Part shown: positions 4,606 through 5,926 of the stretch, piece by piece
Numbering within the stretch: position 1 is the first letter of the stretch
How the letters are laid out: each line of letters starts with the position of its first letter
Assembly: GCA_030650265.1 (NCBI GenBank)
Contig: JAUSEJ010000227.1
Coordinates: forward strand, 1-5,926
Source: Dehalococcoidia bacterium
Lineage (GTDB): Bacteria; Chloroflexota; Dehalococcoidia; JACPQF01
Direction of reading: 5' to 3'
Length of the DNA stretch: 5,926 bases
Notes under the pieces: model-generated
Told to the model about the DNA's origin: nothing
Database searches by the model: none
What the model saw: the letters and a program-made list of their open reading frames with translations, nothing else
Made by a program: the position numbers and the translations under genes

Positions 4606-4635
4606 TTGACAGATGTATCGTTTGTGATACATAAT
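4606..4635 (+). promoter_or_regulatory. Sigma-70 promoter of the DUF4160/DUF2442-XRE operon
   Basis: TTGACA (4606-4611), 18-base spacer, CATAAT (4630-4635, one base from consensus). Transcription would start near 4642, leaving a leader of about 40 bases before the DUF4160 ATG. The spacer is almost entirely occupied by a palindrome. Confidence 0.72.
4613..4632. promoter_or_regulatory. 20-bp palindromic operator ATGTATC-N6-GATACAT
   Basis: Perfect 7-bp inverted arms with a GTTTGT centre lie between the -35 and the -10 and overlap the first three bases of the -10. A dimeric XRE repressor bound here would exclude RNA polymerase. The obvious candidate is the XRE domain of the second gene of the operon, which would make the module autoregulated. 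Binding is inferred from position and symmetry only. Confidence 0.65.
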
Positions 4636-4683
4636 TTAGTAGACGAGGAAGGGGTGGAGGTAGTTGGTGCTCTGGAGTATGGC

Positions 4684-4920
4684 ATGCCGACTGTCGTCAG
4701 TGAAGGCAAGTTCCGGTTTGTGGTCAATTCACGGGAGAACGAGTTCGAGCCTCCACACGTTCACGTCTGGATGGGCAACGAGGATGTGTGCCGGATTGAG
4801 TTGAACGGAGGTAGATTCATGGAGGAGCCTCCACCGGGGGAACATCGGAACATCCTGCACGCCTACCGGCGACACGTCGAGCTGATCAGGAAGGCATGGG
4901 ATAGCATTCACAGGAGATAG
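4684..4920 (+). CDS. DUF4160 protein, 78 aa, putative toxin-side gene of a TA-like pair
   Basis: The protein has the DUF4160 layout: MPTVVSEGKFRFVV at the N-terminus, the signature EPPHVHV at 22-28, a short strand segment (VCRIELNGG) and a C-terminal helix (NILHAYRRHVELIRKAWDSI). The two histidines of PPHVHV are the most conserved residues of the family, but no activity is established. DUF4160 genes usually sit next to DUF2442 genes, and the pair is considered a TA-like module by context. The ATG at 4684 follows GGAG (4674-4677) at a 6-base spacing and fits the family N-terminus. The frame is open much further upstream, but that part consists of fossil DNA read in the wrong frames. It is separated by 5 bases from the next gene. 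Confidence 0.85.
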   Translation: MPTVVSEGKFRFVVNSRENEFEPPHVHVWMGNEDVCRIELNGGRFMEEPPPGEHRNILHAYRRHVELIRKAWDSIHRR

Positions 4921-4925
4921 ATAAC

Positions 4926-5423
4926 ATGGGCGCAGTGATGGTGAAGAACGCAGATCGTATGATGACCTCTGCAAACCCCGTGGAGAAAGGGATCGAGCTG
5001 GCGTTCGCAGATGGGTGCAGGGGACTGGTCCCCTTTGCGGACATACCGGAGGTGAAAAGCCTACGCGACCTGATGTCCACCGAGCTGCCGAACCCTTACC
5101 AGTTAGTCCTTCGCAACTCTTCTGGCGAGACTATTGATTTGCCCTGGGACTTCGCTCGCCTCTACTGCGATCCGTCCTACAGGTCGCGGGTGGAGGCTCT
5201 CGGAGCTTTGGGCAGGCAATCGCTTGGTACCCGTGTTCGCCAACTTAGGGAGGCTGCTCACCTGACCCAGGAGGACCTGGCCACCGCCGCCGGCATCGGG
5301 CGGGTTACCCTGGTGCGCATTGAGAACGGCGACCAGTCACCGAGATACGAGACCTTGGTGTCGCTCGCTGGGGCGCTCGGGCGTCCGGTGGCGGAGTTGG
5401 TGGCGGGCGAGGCCGGTGGCTGA
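4926..5423 (+). CDS. DUF2442-like domain fused to an XRE regulator, 165 aa, putative antitoxin
   Basis: Residues about 15-85 form a DUF2442-like unit (IELAFADGCRGLVPFADIP, then YQLVLRNSSGETIDLPWDFA). Residues 102-159 are a canonical XRE helix-turn-helix: RVRQLREAAHLTQEDLATAA, GIGRVTLVRIENGDQSPRYE, LGRPVAELV. The XRE part makes it the likely DNA-binding antitoxin and repressor of its own operon through the palindrome at 4613-4632. AGGAG at 4912-4916 serves the ATG at 4926. It overlaps nothing and ends 54 bases before the convergent DUF5615 stop. The XRE portion is the closest intact relative of remnants 1 and 3 in this window. Confidence 0.85.
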   Translation: MGAVMVKNADRMMTSANPVEKGIELAFADGCRGLVPFADIPEVKSLRDLMSTELPNPYQLVLRNSSGETIDLPWDFARLYCDPSYRSRVEALGALGRQSLGTRVRQLREAAHLTQEDLATAAGIGRVTLVRIENGDQSPRYETLVSLAGALGRPVAELVAGEAGG

Positions 5424-5477
5424 AACTTGCGCAGGTGGCCCGATGTGTGTTCCCCGCCAGGATTGAGTGCAGAAACC

Positions 5478-5843
5478 CTATCCTTCCAGGGTCGGCCTCC
5501 GGCTGACGCGCACATGGCCGGGTTGGACTACCACGAAGGAACCGGTTAGCGCCTCGCCGTGTGATTCTGCGAGCTGAACAACCGTTCGTGCCAGTGTGTC
5601 GCGGGCGTCGCCGGGGAAACGAATTAGGACCACGCCGGCTGACTCTGCCTGACTCACGAAGACCAGCCAGCCAAAATCTTTATCTTCTGTGAGCAGGACA
5701 CGCTGTTGCCTTGTGGCCTCCGAAACCACCTCTCGGTCATTGGAGCCGGGCATCAACTCGCTAACGGCTAGAACGTCGTGCCCGGCTGCCCGCAAGGCGC
5801 GGACGACAGCAAAGTCAGTGCTCTCATCGGCGAGAAAACGCAA
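5478..5843 (-). CDS. DUF5615 PIN-like toxin, 121 aa
   Basis: A PIN-like (Mut7-C-type) protein: MRFLADES at the N-terminus carries the first acidic pair (Asp6-Glu7), AAGHDVLAVSEL and DREVVSEATRQQRVL follow, and TEDKDFG (52-58) carries the further acidic residues of the putative nuclease site; GVVLIRFPG is the next core strand. Members are predicted RNases neutralised by a DUF433 or similar partner encoded just upstream, as here: the stop of a DUF433 frame lies 14 bases before this start. The start is a TTG at 5843 with no evident SD, which suggests translational coupling to the upstream gene. The length is normal and all key acidic residues are present, so it looks functional. Confidence 0.85.
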   Translation of the reverse strand: MRFLADESTDFAVVRALRAAGHDVLAVSELMPGSNDREVVSEATRQQRVLLTEDKDFGWLVFVSQAESAGVVLIRFPGDARDTLARTVVQLAESHGEALTGSFVVVQPGHVRVSRRPTLEG

Positions 5844-5857
5844 GGCAGAGTTGCCGG

Positions 5858-5926
5858 TTAGCTTGTCTGCAGGAGAATGGTCTCGTGAGCCACGGAATCG
5901 GCGGCATACGCCAGGGCTGCATGGAT
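5858..5926 (-). CDS. DUF433 antitoxin, C-terminal fragment cut by window edge
   Basis: The last 22 residues, read on the minus strand, are IHAALAYAADSVAHETILL followed by QTS and TAA. This matches the end of DUF433 proteins (typically ED-I-xAALAYAA followed by an acidic helix). It lies 14 bases upstream of the DUF5615 toxin in the normal antitoxin-toxin order, so the pair forms an operon entering from the right. The N-terminal part is outside the window. Confidence 0.75.
   Translation of the reverse strand: MHAALAYAADSVAHETILLQTS

Noticed and set aside
4048..4683. Long N-terminal extension of the DUF4160 frame (290-residue protein in total)
   Set aside because: The frame is open upstream but passes through PIN and XRE remnants mostly in the wrong frame. 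The promoter at 4606-4635, the SD at 4674 and the family N-terminus all place the start at 4684.
1..5926. An insertion sequence or integron cassette explaining the scattered remnants
   Set aside because: No transposase or integrase, no terminal inverted repeats and no target duplications could be seen around the remnants.

Overview
The window is a patchwork of small toxin-antitoxin (TA) type genes, both intact and decayed, with a few unrelated single genes between them. Canonical sigma-70 promoters (two TTGACA-N17 promoters and one TTGACA-N18), purine-rich Shine-Dalgarno (SD) sites and TTG starts indicate a bacterium of moderate-to-high GC. TA families of this kind are common in thermophilic or subsurface Firmicutes, Chloroflexota and Actinobacteriota, but the sequence does not fix the lineage. 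I see no transposase, integrase, CRISPR array, tRNA or rRNA.

Left end (1-840): the first 18 codons of a PIN-domain toxin (minus strand, running off the window) lie directly behind a 74-residue antitoxin gene. Next comes a fossil zone. It holds a frameshifted XRE helix-turn-helix remnant (plus strand), fused in opposite orientation to a DUF5615 toxin remnant (minus strand), then a C-terminal PIN toxin remnant (plus strand) cut off just before its end. At 840-1262 (minus) is an intact DUF1801 protein with a clear promoter at 1357-1385.

Middle (1326-3040): a gene-free stretch contains a second, strongly decayed XRE remnant. A strong promoter (1826-1854) then drives a HigB/Gp49-type toxin and a HigA-type XRE antitoxin. 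The toxin frame is complete but has no ATG, GTG or TTG where translation should begin. A 12-bp hairpin follows, then a second PIN remnant that keeps its stop codon.

Centre-right (3040-3874): an Hsp20/alpha-crystallin small heat-shock protein and a carboxymuconolactone-decarboxylase-like protein without the CxxC cysteines, separated by a perfect 16-bp hairpin.

Right (3875-5926): another fossil zone holds a truncated DUF433 antitoxin (minus), a third PIN remnant (plus) and a third XRE remnant (plus). It is followed by an intact two-gene operon, a DUF4160 protein and a DUF2442-like/XRE fusion. Its promoter carries a 20-bp palindrome inside the -35/-10 spacer, as expected for an autoregulated TA-like module. 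Convergent to it on the minus strand is a DUF433/DUF5615 pair, with DUF433 running off the right edge.

Taken together, three PIN remnants and three XRE remnants, the latter related to the intact XRE domain at 5229-5403, show repeated duplication and decay of the same modules within 6 kb. The most informative points are the composite fossil at 412-612, which repeats in deleted form the convergent XRE/DUF5615 order of the intact right end, the start-codon-less HigB toxin, and the DUF4160/DUF2442-XRE operon with its operator.
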